From: Xylanimonas cellulosilytica DSM 15894
GTDB lineage: Bacteria; Actinomycetota; Actinomycetes; Actinomycetales; Cellulomonadaceae
Assembly: GCF_000024965.1 (NCBI RefSeq)
Contig: NC_013530.1
Span: 2,914,001 to 2,978,000 of the forward strand
Direction: 5' to 3'
DNA length: 64,000 nt
Shown here one piece after another: positions 1-7,892 of this stretch (positions within the stretch are counted from its first letter, which is position 1; each line of letters begins with the position of its first letter). The notes under the pieces were generated by a model. It saw nothing but the letters and a program-made list of their open reading frames with translations, ran no database searches and was not told where the DNA came from. Made by a program: the position numbers and the translations under genes.

Positions 1-278
1 TGCTGCGTGACGACGCCGGGCAGGGCGAGGAGCCCGCGAGCGCCGACCTGGTGCTGTGCAACCCGCCGTTCCACGACCGGGCGGCGGTGTCCACCGACGC
101 GGCGCACCGCATGTTCGCGGCGGCAGCGCGCGTGCTGCGTCCGGGCGGCGAGCTGTGGTGCGTCTACAACTCGGTGCTGCGCTACCGGCCTGCGCTGGAG
201 CGGACGGTGGGGCCCACCGAGCAGGTGTCGCGCGACCCGCGGTTCACGGTCACCCGCAGCGTGCGGACTGCTCGCTGA
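1..278 (+). CDS. RsmC/RlmG-family rRNA methyltransferase, C-terminal part
   Basis: This is the 3' end of a gene that begins before the window; the reading frame is open from base 3. It shows the NPPFH motif that binds the target guanine N2 in the RsmC/RlmG class of 16S/23S rRNA m2G methyltransferases. A 'VLRPGGELW' strand typical of the SAM-dependent Rossmann fold follows. These enzymes methylate a guanine of ribosomal RNA in the cytoplasm. Only about 90 residues are visible, so the exact target cannot be decided. Confidence 0.8.
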   Translation, partial: LRDDAGQGEEPASADLVLCNPPFHDRAAVSTDAAHRMFAAAARVLRPGGELWCVYNSVLRYRPALERTVGPTEQVSRDPRFTVTRSVRTAR

Positions 279-303
279 GCGCTTCTCATCACCCGGTCGG
301 TGC

Positions 304-354
304 TTGACATCGTTTTCAGCACCGGTCTAGCCTCCGATTCTGAAAACGGTTGCA
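304..354 (+). promoter_or_regulatory. Promoter with two LacI-type operators upstream of the first sugar-binding protein gene
   Basis: A -35 box TTGACA (304–309) and a -10 box TAGCCT (328–333) are separated by 18 bp. Two imperfect 14-bp dyads with a central CG overlap or follow them: TGACATCGTTTTCA (305–318, on the -35) and TGAAAACGGTTGCA (341–354, just past the -10). Their centres are 36 bp apart. The form matches LacI-family operators, and related dyads precede uxaC and uxuB in this window. Binding by the LacI protein encoded at 17217–18236 is an inference. Confidence 0.6.
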
Positions 355-421
355 GGGCAGTGCTGCCCCGCCCGGTTCGCCCGACACGGTGCATGGCACC
401 GAGGAATGGAATGGGGACGCA

Positions 422-1762
422 ATGACGCGTGCACATCGTTCGTCCGCGGGAAAGGCCGCCGTCGCGCTGGCCGGCTCCGCGATGCTCCTGCTCGCCGGCT
501 GCTCGTCGTCCTCGGAGGCGGCGGATCCGACGGGTGAGGCCGACGGTTCGCAGGAACCCGTGACCCTCGAGATGTCCTGGTGGGGCAACGACGAGCGCGC
601 GGCGCTGTTCGACGAGGTCATCAAGGCCTTCGAGGACGAGTACCCGCACATCACGGTCACCCAGACGCCGGTGCCCGACCCGGACACGCTCTTCAACCGG
701 CTCGCCACGGACTTCGCCGCGGGCGGGGACACCGCACCGGACGTCTTCGCTCTCGGTGGCGCCAAGCCGCAGGAGTACGGCGACGCGGGCGCGCTGCTCG
801 ACCTGGCGGAGGTGGCCGACACCGTCAAGCTCGACAAGTACCCCGACTTCTCGCTGACCAACGCCACGGTCAACGGCACCGTCTACGGCCTGCCGACCGG
901 CGGCAACGCGACCGCCGCGTTCGTCAACACCGACATCTTCGAGGAGGCCGGGGTCGAGGTCCCGTCCGACGACTGGACGTGGGACGACTTCGTCGCCGCC
1001 GGCAACGCGATCGGCTCGGCGGGTCTGACGACCGACTCGGGCGCCCCGATCATGGGCGTCGACATGCGGATCCAGGACATCCTCGGCACGTACGCGGGCC
1101 AGAAGTCGGAGTTCGGCGTCTACGACTGGGACGGCAAGCTGTCCGTCGAGCCGTCGGTCATCGCCGAGTGGCTGGACATCGAGCTCGCGCTGCGCGACGG
1201 CGGCGGCCTGCCCGACCCGTCGATCGTGGTCCAGAACTGGAACATCAGCACCGACCAGCAGCCCTACGCGCTGGGCCAGGCGGGCATCGCCTTCGGCTAC
1301 AGCAACCTCATCGGCACCTACGCCGCGGGCGGCACCACCAAGATCCTGCTGCCGCCGCACGACGCGGGTGACACGACCGGCGTGGCGCTGCTGCCCTCGG
1401 CGTTCTGGTCGGTCAACGCCAAGAGCGCCCACCCGCAGGAGGCCGCGCTGCTGGTCGACTGGTTCCTCAACCAGCCCGAGCCCGCCAAGCAGATCCTCGA
1501 CACGCGTGGCGTGCCGTTCAACCCCGACACGCTCGCCGTCGTCGCGCCGCTCCTGGAGGGCGACGCCAAGGCTGCCGCCGAGTACGTGCAGACGACGCTC
1601 GACTCGGGCACGGTCGCACCGCCGCAGCCGAACGGTGGCGCCAACATGAACAAGTACGCGCAGGACGCCGAGTCCGACGTCCTGTTCGACAAGGCCTCGC
1701 CTGCCGATGCCGCCCAGAGCTGGGCGGACAAGCTCACGGCCGACCTGAACGCGGCCGGCTGA
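422..1762 (+). CDS. Sugar ABC transporter substrate-binding lipoprotein (CUT1 family)
   Basis: The protein has 446 residues and a lipoprotein signal peptide: basic start, hydrophobic core, lipobox LAGC followed by a serine-rich spacer. It is expected to be anchored outside the membrane and to deliver an oligosaccharide to the two permeases encoded next. The body fits the extracellular solute-binding protein family 1 (MalE/UgpB-like), of normal length. An in-frame TTG exists at 350, but the ATG at 422, preceded by GGGGA and directly before the signal peptide, is the better start. Context (uxaC downstream, shared operator type) suggests a uronic-acid-containing ligand; the exact sugar is unknown. 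Confidence 0.85.
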   Translation: MTRAHRSSAGKAAVALAGSAMLLLAGCSSSSEAADPTGEADGSQEPVTLEMSWWGNDERAALFDEVIKAFEDEYPHITVTQTPVPDPDTLFNRLATDFAAGGDTAPDVFALGGAKPQEYGDAGALLDLAEVADTVKLDKYPDFSLTNATVNGTVYGLPTGGNATAAFVNTDIFEEAGVEVPSDDWTWDDFVAAGNAIGSAGLTTDSGAPIMGVDMRIQDILGTYAGQKSEFGVYDWDGKLSVEPSVIAEWLDIELALRDGGGLPDPSIVVQNWNISTDQQPYALGQAGIAFGYSNLIGTYAAGGTTKILLPPHDAGDTTGVALLPSAFWSVNAKSAHPQEAALLVDWFLNQPEPAKQILDTRGVPFNPDTLAVVAPLLEGDAKAAAEYVQTTLDSGTVAPPQPNGGANMNKYAQDAESDVLFDKASPADAAQSWADKLTADLNAAG

Positions 1763-1775
1763 CCCGCACCGGCAA

Positions 1776-1830
1776 GGGACCGCGGGGCGGTCCCGGAGCC
1801 TGACCCTCAGGCGACGGGGCCGCCCCGCGG
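1776..1830 (+). terminator. Stem-loop between binding-protein and permease genes (probable attenuator)
   Basis: Two alternative GC-rich hairpins are possible. GGGACCGC/GCGGTCCC (1776–1794) is perfect with a 3-nt loop. CCGCGGGGCGG (1780–1790) pairs perfectly with CCGCCCCGCGG (1820–1830). There is no T-run. Placed between the binding-protein gene and the permease genes, such a structure would lower read-through and keep the binding protein in excess, as in many importer operons. This role is inferred. Confidence 0.5.
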
Positions 1831-1872
1831 CGCGACGGCACTCAGATCCGCTCGAACGACAAGGACTCAACG

Positions 1873-2820
1873 GTGAGTAGTCTCGGTGAGCTGCGCACGC
1901 TTGCTCAGGAACGCAGGAGCGGGAAGGCGGGGAAGCCGGCGGTCTCGCGGCGGGAGAACCTCGCGGGGTACCTCTTCCTGTCCCCGTGGATCGTGGGGAT
2001 GCTCGTCTTCACGATCGGGCCGATGCTGGCGTCGCTGTACCTGGCGTTCACGCGGTACCGGCTGCTCAAGCCCCCGGAGTGGATCGGCGGTCAGAACTTT
2101 GCCGACATGCTCAACGACCCGGTGCTCGCCCACTCCCTGCGGGTGACGTTCACCTACGTGTTCGTCGGGGTGCCGCTCCAGCTCGCCGTCGCCCTGGGGC
2201 TGGCCCTGCTGCTCGACCGCGGTCTGCGCGGCATGGGGTTCTACCGTTCCGTGTTCTACCTGCCGAGCCTGCTGGGCGGGTCCGTGGCGATCGCCATCCT
2301 GTGGCGCCAGGTCTTCGGGAAGAACGGCATCGTCAACGCGGCGCTCGGCCTCATCGGCATCCACGACGCCCCCGGGTGGATCGGCCACCCCGACTACGCC
2401 CTGGGCACGCTGATCATCCTGCACGTGTGGACGTTCGGCTCCCCGCTCATCATCTTCCTGGCCGGCCTGCGGCAGATCCCGGAGATGTACTACGAGGCCG
2501 CGGAGATGGACGGGGCGGGCAAGATCCGCCGGTTCGTCTCGATCACCGTGCCCCTGCTCACGCCGATCATCTTCTTCAACCTGGTGCTCCAGGTCATCTT
2601 CGCCTTCCAGAGCTTCACCCAGGCCTACATCGTCTCAGGCGGCACCGGCGGGCCTTCGGACTCGACGATGTTCTACACGCTGTACCTGTACCGCAAGGCG
2701 TTCGTCGACCTGCAGATGGGGTACGCCTCCGCGATGGCGTGGCTGCTGCTCGTCATCATCGGCGCGCTGACGGCCCTGATGTTCTGGCTGTCGAAGTTCT
2801 GGGTCTTCTATGACGACTGA
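1873..2820 (+). CDS. Sugar ABC transporter permease (MalF/UgpA-like)
   Basis: This 315-residue inner-membrane protein has about six transmembrane segments and the EAA loop (EAAEMDGAG, then a proline) that contacts the ATPase. It should form the channel with the next permease. The GTG start at 1873 has AAGGA eight bases upstream. The gene lies 110 bp after the binding-protein gene and 63 bp before the second permease gene. No ATP-binding subunit gene is present nearby, so the pair probably borrows a shared MsiK-type ATPase encoded elsewhere, as known for other actinobacterial CUT1 importers. Confidence 0.87.
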   Translation: MSSLGELRTLAQERRSGKAGKPAVSRRENLAGYLFLSPWIVGMLVFTIGPMLASLYLAFTRYRLLKPPEWIGGQNFADMLNDPVLAHSLRVTFTYVFVGVPLQLAVALGLALLLDRGLRGMGFYRSVFYLPSLLGGSVAIAILWRQVFGKNGIVNAALGLIGIHDAPGWIGHPDYALGTLIILHVWTFGSPLIIFLAGLRQIPEMYYEAAEMDGAGKIRRFVSITVPLLTPIIFFNLVLQVIFAFQSFTQAYIVSGGTGGPSDSTMFYTLYLYRKAFVDLQMGYASAMAWLLLVIIGALTALMFWLSKFWVFYDD

Positions 2821-2883
2821 CCTGCGCATGACGACCGACCCGCGCCCCGACAGCACACCCCGATCCACGAGAGGCCAAGGCCG

Positions 2884-3786
2884 ATGACCGCGACGACGAC
2901 GCTCCCCCCACGCCCGGCGACGGTCGCGAACGAGCGGAACATCCGGCGCTACCGCCGTCGTCGGATGATCACCGCGGCCCTGCGGCACCTGGGGCTGATC
3001 GCGCTGGCCGCGCTGATGATCTACCCGCTCGTGTGGCTGATCGTGTCCTCCTTCAAGCCCAACGCGGACATCTTCCGCGACCTGTCGATCTTCACGACCA
3101 ACCTCACGACCGAGAACTACCCGCACGCCTGGAACGCGCAGAAGTACCCGTTCGGTCACTACCTGATGAACTCGATGATCATCTCGGGTGCGGCGATCGT
3201 CGGGAACCTCGTCTCGTGCTCCCTGGCGGCCTACGCCTTCGCGCGGCTGCGGTTCCGGGGCCGCAACCTCATGTTCGCGGCGATGCTCATGTCGATCATG
3301 CTGCCGTTCCACGTGGTACTCGTGCCGCAGTTCCTCATCTTCAAGCAGCTCGACTGGCTCAACACGTTCCTGCCGCTCATCGTCCCGAAGTTCCTCGCGG
3401 CCGATGCGTTCTTCGTGTTCCTCATGGTGCAGTTCATCCGCGCGCTGCCCAAGGAGATCTTCGAGGCGGCGCGCATCGACGGCGCAGGCCACCCCCGCAT
3501 GTACGCGTTCATCACGCTCCCGCTGATGGTGCCCGCGCTCGCGACGACCGCGATCTTCACGTTCATCTGGACGTGGAGCGACTTCTTCGGCCCGCTGATC
3601 TACCTGCGCACGCCCGAGGTGTTCACGGCCGCCATCGCGCTCAAGGGGTTCCTCGACTCGCAGGAGTCGTCGAACTACGGGGCGATGTTCGCGATGTCGA
3701 TCGTCTCGCTGATCCCGTTGTTCATCATCTTCCTCGTCGGCCAGCGGTACCTGGTCAAGGGGTTCGCCACCACAGGGATCAAGTAG
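2884..3786 (+). CDS. Sugar ABC transporter permease (MalG/UgpE-like)
   Basis: The protein has 300 residues with a basic N-terminus, about six membrane segments and the EAA loop 'EAARIDGAG' with the usual downstream leucine/proline pattern. It is the second half of the heterodimeric CUT1 permease formed with the gene at 1873. Length and motif are typical. The gene ends 122 bp before uxaC, and a separate promoter and operator lie in that gap, so uxaC can be transcribed with the importer or alone. Confidence 0.87.
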   Translation: MTATTTLPPRPATVANERNIRRYRRRRMITAALRHLGLIALAALMIYPLVWLIVSSFKPNADIFRDLSIFTTNLTTENYPHAWNAQKYPFGHYLMNSMIISGAAIVGNLVSCSLAAYAFARLRFRGRNLMFAAMLMSIMLPFHVVLVPQFLIFKQLDWLNTFLPLIVPKFLAADAFFVFLMVQFIRALPKEIFEAARIDGAGHPRMYAFITLPLMVPALATTAIFTFIWTWSDFFGPLIYLRTPEVFTAAIALKGFLDSQESSNYGAMFAMSIVSLIPLFIIFLVGQRYLVKGFATTGIK

Positions 3787-3843
3787 CAGCCGGGCAGGCG
3801 ATCGCCACGAGCCCGACCCCGAGGCGTGGCGACCCCGGATCGC

Positions 3844-3862
3844 TAGACTGAAAACGTTCGCA
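3844..3862 (+). promoter_or_regulatory. -10 box and LacI-type operator of uxaC
   Basis: A -10-like TAGACT (3844–3849) is followed at once by the 14-bp dyad TGAAAACGTTCGCA (3849–3862), five of seven positions symmetric around the central CG. The same arrangement of -10 then dyad occurs before the first importer and before uxuB. I see no convincing -35 box. Confidence 0.55.
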
Positions 3863-3908
3863 TCCGTGGCGCCGACGCCGCCGATCCGCCTTACGAGGAG
3901 CATCTGAC

Positions 3909-5336
3909 GTGACCCAGCCCTGGACCCTGCACGACGACCGCGCACTGCCTGCGGATCCCGTCACCCGGCCGATCGCGCGGGAGATCTACCAGGAGATCAG
4001 GGACCTGCCGATCGTCTCGATGCACGGCCACGTGCCGGTCGAGTGGTTCGCCGACGACACCCCGTTCCCGGACCCGGCCGCGCTGCTCGTCACGCCCGAC
4101 CACTACCTCATGCGCATGCTCGTCTCGCAGGGCGCCGCCACCCTGGCGCAGCTGGGCGTGGCCCCGCTCGACGGCTCCGGGACCGCCGAGGCCGACCCGC
4201 GCGCCATCTGGCGCCGGTTCTGCGAGAACTGGAAGGCGTTCCGCGGCACGCCGACGCGCTTCTGGATGGAGCACGAGCTCGTCACCATCTTCGGCGTGAC
4301 GCACCGCCCGTCCGCTCAGACCGCGGACGTGATCTACGACCAGATCGCCGCCGAGATCGCCAAGGCCGACTTCCGCCCGCGCGCGCTGCTCGACCGCTTC
4401 AACATCGAGGTCATCGGCACCACCGACCCGGCCTGGGCGTCGCTCGAGCACCACCAGGCGCTCGCGGCGGAGGGCTTCGGCGAGCGCATCCTGCCGACGT
4501 TCCGCCCCGACCCGGTGCTGCACCTCGACAACCCGACGTTCACGCGCGACGTCCTCGCGACGGGTGCCGCGGCCGGCGTCGACGTCGTCGACTACGCCAC
4601 GTACCTGGACGCGCTGCGCGCCCAGCGCCTGCGCTTCAAGGCCGCCGGCGGCACCGCCACCGACCACGGCCACTCCACGGCCGACACCACCCCGCTGCCC
4701 GACGACGAGGCCGCGCGCCTGTTCACCGCGGCCTTCACGGGGAAGCCGGTGAGCGCGGCCGAGGTCAGCGCCTTCGCCGCGCACATGCTGTTCCAGATGG
4801 CCGCGATGGCCACCGAGGACGGCCTGGTCATGCAGATCCACCCCGGCGTCGAGCGGGGTCACTCGCGCGAGATGACCGCCCGGTACGGCGCCGACAAGGG
4901 CTACGACATCCCCTTCGCCGTCGAGTACACCCGCGCCCTGCGCCCGATGCTCGAGGCGTTCGGCCACCACCCCAACTTCCGCACCATCGTGTTCACGCTC
5001 GACGAGGACGTCTACTCGCGCGAGCTCGCCCCGCTCGCGGGCGTCTACCCGGCGATGCGGCTCGGCGCCCCGTGGTGGTTCATCGACTCCCCCGAGGCGA
5101 TGCGCCGCTTCCGCGAGACGGCCACCGAGACCGCCGGGTTCCTCAACCTGTCGGGCTTCGTGGACGACACGCGCGCGTTCTGCTCGATCCCGGCCCGCCA
5201 CGACCTGGCCCGCCGCATCGACGCGGGCTACCTGGCCCGCCTGGTCGCGGAGCACCGCCTGGACCTCGACGAGGCGATCGACACGGCGCACGACCTGACA
5301 TACCGCCTGCCGAGGCTGGCCTACGCGGCCCGCTGA
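3909..5336 (+). CDS. uxaC: Glucuronate isomerase (uronate isomerase)
   Basis: UxaC converts D-glucuronate to D-fructuronate and D-galacturonate to D-tagaturonate, the first cytoplasmic step of uronate breakdown. The 475-residue length is normal for the family. The N-terminal metal-binding motif of the amidohydrolase fold is visible as MHGH (residues 38–41), and the usual conserved DNPTF and 'QIHPG' stretches follow. The GTG start at 3909 has GAGGAG eight bases upstream. With tagaturonate reductase (11897), fructuronate reductase (26520) and mannonate dehydratase (28115) it covers most of the uronate route to 2-keto-3-deoxygluconate; an altronate dehydratase was not found in the window. Confidence 0.95.
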   Translation: MTQPWTLHDDRALPADPVTRPIAREIYQEIRDLPIVSMHGHVPVEWFADDTPFPDPAALLVTPDHYLMRMLVSQGAATLAQLGVAPLDGSGTAEADPRAIWRRFCENWKAFRGTPTRFWMEHELVTIFGVTHRPSAQTADVIYDQIAAEIAKADFRPRALLDRFNIEVIGTTDPAWASLEHHQALAAEGFGERILPTFRPDPVLHLDNPTFTRDVLATGAAAGVDVVDYATYLDALRAQRLRFKAAGGTATDHGHSTADTTPLPDDEAARLFTAAFTGKPVSAAEVSAFAAHMLFQMAAMATEDGLVMQIHPGVERGHSREMTARYGADKGYDIPFAVEYTRALRPMLEAFGHHPNFRTIVFTLDEDVYSRELAPLAGVYPAMRLGAPWWFIDSPEAMRRFRETATETAGFLNLSGFVDDTRAFCSIPARHDLARRIDAGYLARLVAEHRLDLDEAIDTAHDLTYRLPRLAYAAR

Positions 5337-5432
5337 TCGGCTCAGGTAGCGCGTCGTCATCCTTGGTGCTTCTACGGTGGTCAGGACTTCGACGCCGCAG
5401 TTGGCTGAGACCCCGCACCGTGTGGTCCTGGC

Positions 5433-6287
5433 CTACAACTCCAGGAGTTCCACCCAGGCGTCGGTCTGCTTGGCGATGACCGCCTCGACCTTCGAGACGA
5501 ACCCGCCACGCCTGGACGGTGGCTCGCCTGGATCAAAGTTGGCAAGCAGGACGTCCAGGCTACGGGCGGTGCGTACGTATGACCCGGCAATCCGCTCATG
5601 CTGTTCGCCTGCCACGTGCGCGGCGACCGCCGCCGCGATCGTCGCCAGTGCACCGACCCACGCCGAAACCTGGAGGCCCTCGACCGCGCCCCCGACTGCC
5701 GCCAGTGCGCCCGCGGCGAGGGTGTCAGCGAGCTGCACGTAGCGCCACCGTCGGCCCGCGATATGGTGCTCTGCCGCACGCCGGGCGTGCCAGTCCCTCT
5801 GACTGCGCACGCGAGCTGCCGAGTAGTCCACGAGCGAGGACACCTTGGGTAGCTCGGGACCCGTGGCACATTCCTCAGCGAGCAGGAAGGCGTCGCCGTC
5901 TGTTCGATCCTCGATCGAGCGCAGCTTGCGCGCGAGCTCCTTGTCGCGGTCCGGCCGCGCGAAGGAAGCGGCGCCGACGAGATACATGTACGTCAGGCTC
6001 TTCAGCGACTCGGCGGTAACGCGCGCGGTCAGTCGCTGACGCACCCGCGCAGAGGTCAGGAACTGCGCCTGGATGAATGCCGCTGCCGACAGGGACACTG
6101 CGCTCAGCCCACCGATCCACCGAGCCGGGACGGCGGGCAGCCGCCCGGACGCGACGGTGACGGCTGTCACCGAGCCGAGGACGATCAGGCAGAGGTTCGC
6201 GATCCGCGCCCGCTGCAGCGCGCTCCGCAGCCGCTCGGCGACCGCCGACCACCGTTGTTGCTGTTCCCAAACCTGCTCGATTGTCAT
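5433..6287 (-). CDS. SLATT/DUF4231-like membrane protein, third gene of the TIR–SLOG–SLATT cluster
   Basis: The protein has 284 residues and two transmembrane hairpins: about 30–48 with 57–77, and 186–205 with 208–227. The first hairpin is followed by 'TAESLKSLTYMYLVGA', which resembles the conserved helix after the membrane hairpin in SLATT (SMODS- and SLOG-associating 2TM effector) and DUF4231 proteins. Those families are predicted to form or disrupt membrane pores when a nucleotide signal is sensed. It starts with ATG 30 bp after the SLOG gene, behind a GGGGG ribosome-binding stretch, so it is very likely co-transcribed with the two upstream genes. Effector function is inferred from family and context, not shown. 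Confidence 0.72.
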   Translation of the reverse strand: MTIEQVWEQQQRWSAVAERLRSALQRARIANLCLIVLGSVTAVTVASGRLPAVPARWIGGLSAVSLSAAAFIQAQFLTSARVRQRLTARVTAESLKSLTYMYLVGAASFARPDRDKELARKLRSIEDRTDGDAFLLAEECATGPELPKVSSLVDYSAARVRSQRDWHARRAAEHHIAGRRWRYVQLADTLAAGALAAVGGAVEGLQVSAWVGALATIAAAVAAHVAGEQHERIAGSYVRTARSLDVLLANFDPGEPPSRRGGFVSKVEAVIAKQTDAWVELLEL

Positions 6288-6317
6288 CCACGCCCCCTAT
6301 CCGGAGCCGCGCCGGGT

Positions 6318-7889
6318 CTAGACATGCAGCTCGACGTCGCGGTAGAGCATGCCGCCGTACCAGTCCAGGTTCTCTTGGGCAAGGTGTTCAGCGACCTGGC
6401 GACTGACGCCGTGGAGCTCCTCGCGCCGAGTGGCGACAGACAACCGTTCACTGAGCGTCGCCAAAGTCTCACCGCTGTGGCGCGCGCGAACGGCGTTCTG
6501 CTGGTAGTCCCGTTGTGCTCGCAGCGCCCCGAGCGCGGCCCCTACCGCTGGCAGCACGATCGCCACCAGGGCAAAGGTGCCCGCAAGCCACTCTTCGTCG
6601 TGCATGAGATCGGCGACCAGGTGGATCGCCACCGCCACGAGCGTCACGGCGAACAAGACGTACAGGACGCCCACACTCGCCTTCTCGCGCAACTCCAGAC
6701 GCCGGCTCCGTGAAAGCTGGTAACCGGACTGGTCGTCGACCCAACACCGCAACAGCAGGTCGCGCAGCTGCCCCACGTCTAGCGGCACCTCATCCTGCGG
6801 CCGTGTCAGCCACAACTCCTCTGCGGCACGGGGCACCCAGCGTCCCGTGCGCTGGCCGATCGACGTCCCCGTCCTGGCCCGGCCCGATGTCTCCTCGACC
6901 AGAGCAAGGAAGAAGGCACTCCGGCACAGCTCTGCCAGGGCGCGATACGAGAGCCAGCGCGCATGCAGCTCACCCCGCCGCGCAACGACCACCAGCGCCA
7001 ACAGCGCGATGAGGAGGACAAGCTCGGAACCGACGAGCCAGACCTGGTCGTGGAAAGCAATCACCTGGAACGCCCCGAGCGCGACGGCAAGCGCAGACCC
7101 GGCGAACAGGCCGCTGGTCGACAGGTTGTACAGCCGCTGGTACCGAACGGCCAGCGCATCCGCATGCGCGAAGGGCGGCGCAATCCACCGCAGCCAGGGG
7201 GCGAGCGCCTCGTCCGGGAGTCCGGCCATGCGACCCACGGTCTCCGCCAGGCCGGCGTCGGCAGCCACCGCCGGCGTCAGCTCGCTGTCGAACCTGGCGA
7301 GCTGGACGTACGGCGTGAGATCGAGGCTCCCGCCGTCCCGCTCCAGATGCCAGGTCCCCGGCACGATCCGGTACACGACAGGAGTCGGCGCGGCGCGCCT
7401 CGCAGCCGCGACGACGTCGGCGGTGCCACCCAGACCGCGTCCCGCGCGCTCGTCCCACACCGCGATGAGGACGTCGCTCCGTTCGACCACGCGATAGCCG
7501 GCCAGCATGTATGCGGACTCCCGTTCTGCCGCCGCAGGTTCCGTGCGCACGACGGCAGCCCGGTCCAGCAGCTGGCGGAAGTCCGCTCGCGACGCATCGT
7601 CGGCGAAGTCCTGCTCGTACTCGTCAGCCGGCAGCGGCAGCGTGACCTCGAGCACCGCACCGGGCTCGTCGAGCACGGTCCGAGCGATGACTCGGTCGGC
7701 TCCCTCGGCGAGCGCGGACACGACGCCGAACACGACCCCGTCGATCCCCACGGCCTGCACTGCTTCCCGTGTCTCGACGATCACCTGGCGGATCGCAGCG
7801 ACAAGGGCGGCCGCCTCAGGAACGTCCCGGTGGCCGGTGGCGCCGATCCACACACGGACCGGCACATGCCCCAAAGAGTGTGGTTCCAC
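6318..7889 (-). CDS. SLOG-domain protein fused to two transmembrane hairpins
   Basis: This 523-residue protein has an N-terminal Rossmann-like SLOG domain (about 10–180): glycine loop GATGHRD (16–22), SALAEGADR (58–66) and SDVLIAVWDE followed by GGTADVV (138–160). These are the landmarks of LOG/DprA-related nucleotide-binding domains. Four membrane helices follow in two pairs (about 257–278, 284–304, 404–427, 434–456), reminiscent of SLATT modules. SLOG domains are known to bind ADP-ribose-type signals, for example in ThsA of type I Thoeris. I infer a sensor that passes a TIR-made signal to the membrane. The GTG start lies three bases after the TIR gene's stop, without a clear ribosome-binding site, so translational coupling is likely. 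Confidence 0.75.
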   Translation of the reverse strand: MEPHSLGHVPVRVWIGATGHRDVPEAAALVAAIRQVIVETREAVQAVGIDGVVFGVVSALAEGADRVIARTVLDEPGAVLEVTLPLPADEYEQDFADDASRADFRQLLDRAAVVRTEPAAAERESAYMLAGYRVVERSDVLIAVWDERAGRGLGGTADVVAAARRAAPTPVVYRIVPGTWHLERDGGSLDLTPYVQLARFDSELTPAVAADAGLAETVGRMAGLPDEALAPWLRWIAPPFAHADALAVRYQRLYNLSTSGLFAGSALAVALGAFQVIAFHDQVWLVGSELVLLIALLALVVVARRGELHARWLSYRALAELCRSAFFLALVEETSGRARTGTSIGQRTGRWVPRAAEELWLTRPQDEVPLDVGQLRDLLLRCWVDDQSGYQLSRSRRLELREKASVGVLYVLFAVTLVAVAIHLVADLMHDEEWLAGTFALVAIVLPAVGAALGALRAQRDYQQNAVRARHSGETLATLSERLSVATRREELHGVSRQVAEHLAQENLDWYGGMLYRDVELHV

Positions 7890-7892
7890 GGA

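Noticed and set aside
350-421. Upstream TTG start for the first binding-protein gene
   Set aside because: It would put 24 residues before the signal peptide and overlap the operator at 341–354.
182-1870. 562-codon minus-strand frame over the first binding-protein gene
   Set aside because: Antisense to a lipoprotein gene with signal peptide, lipobox and promoter.
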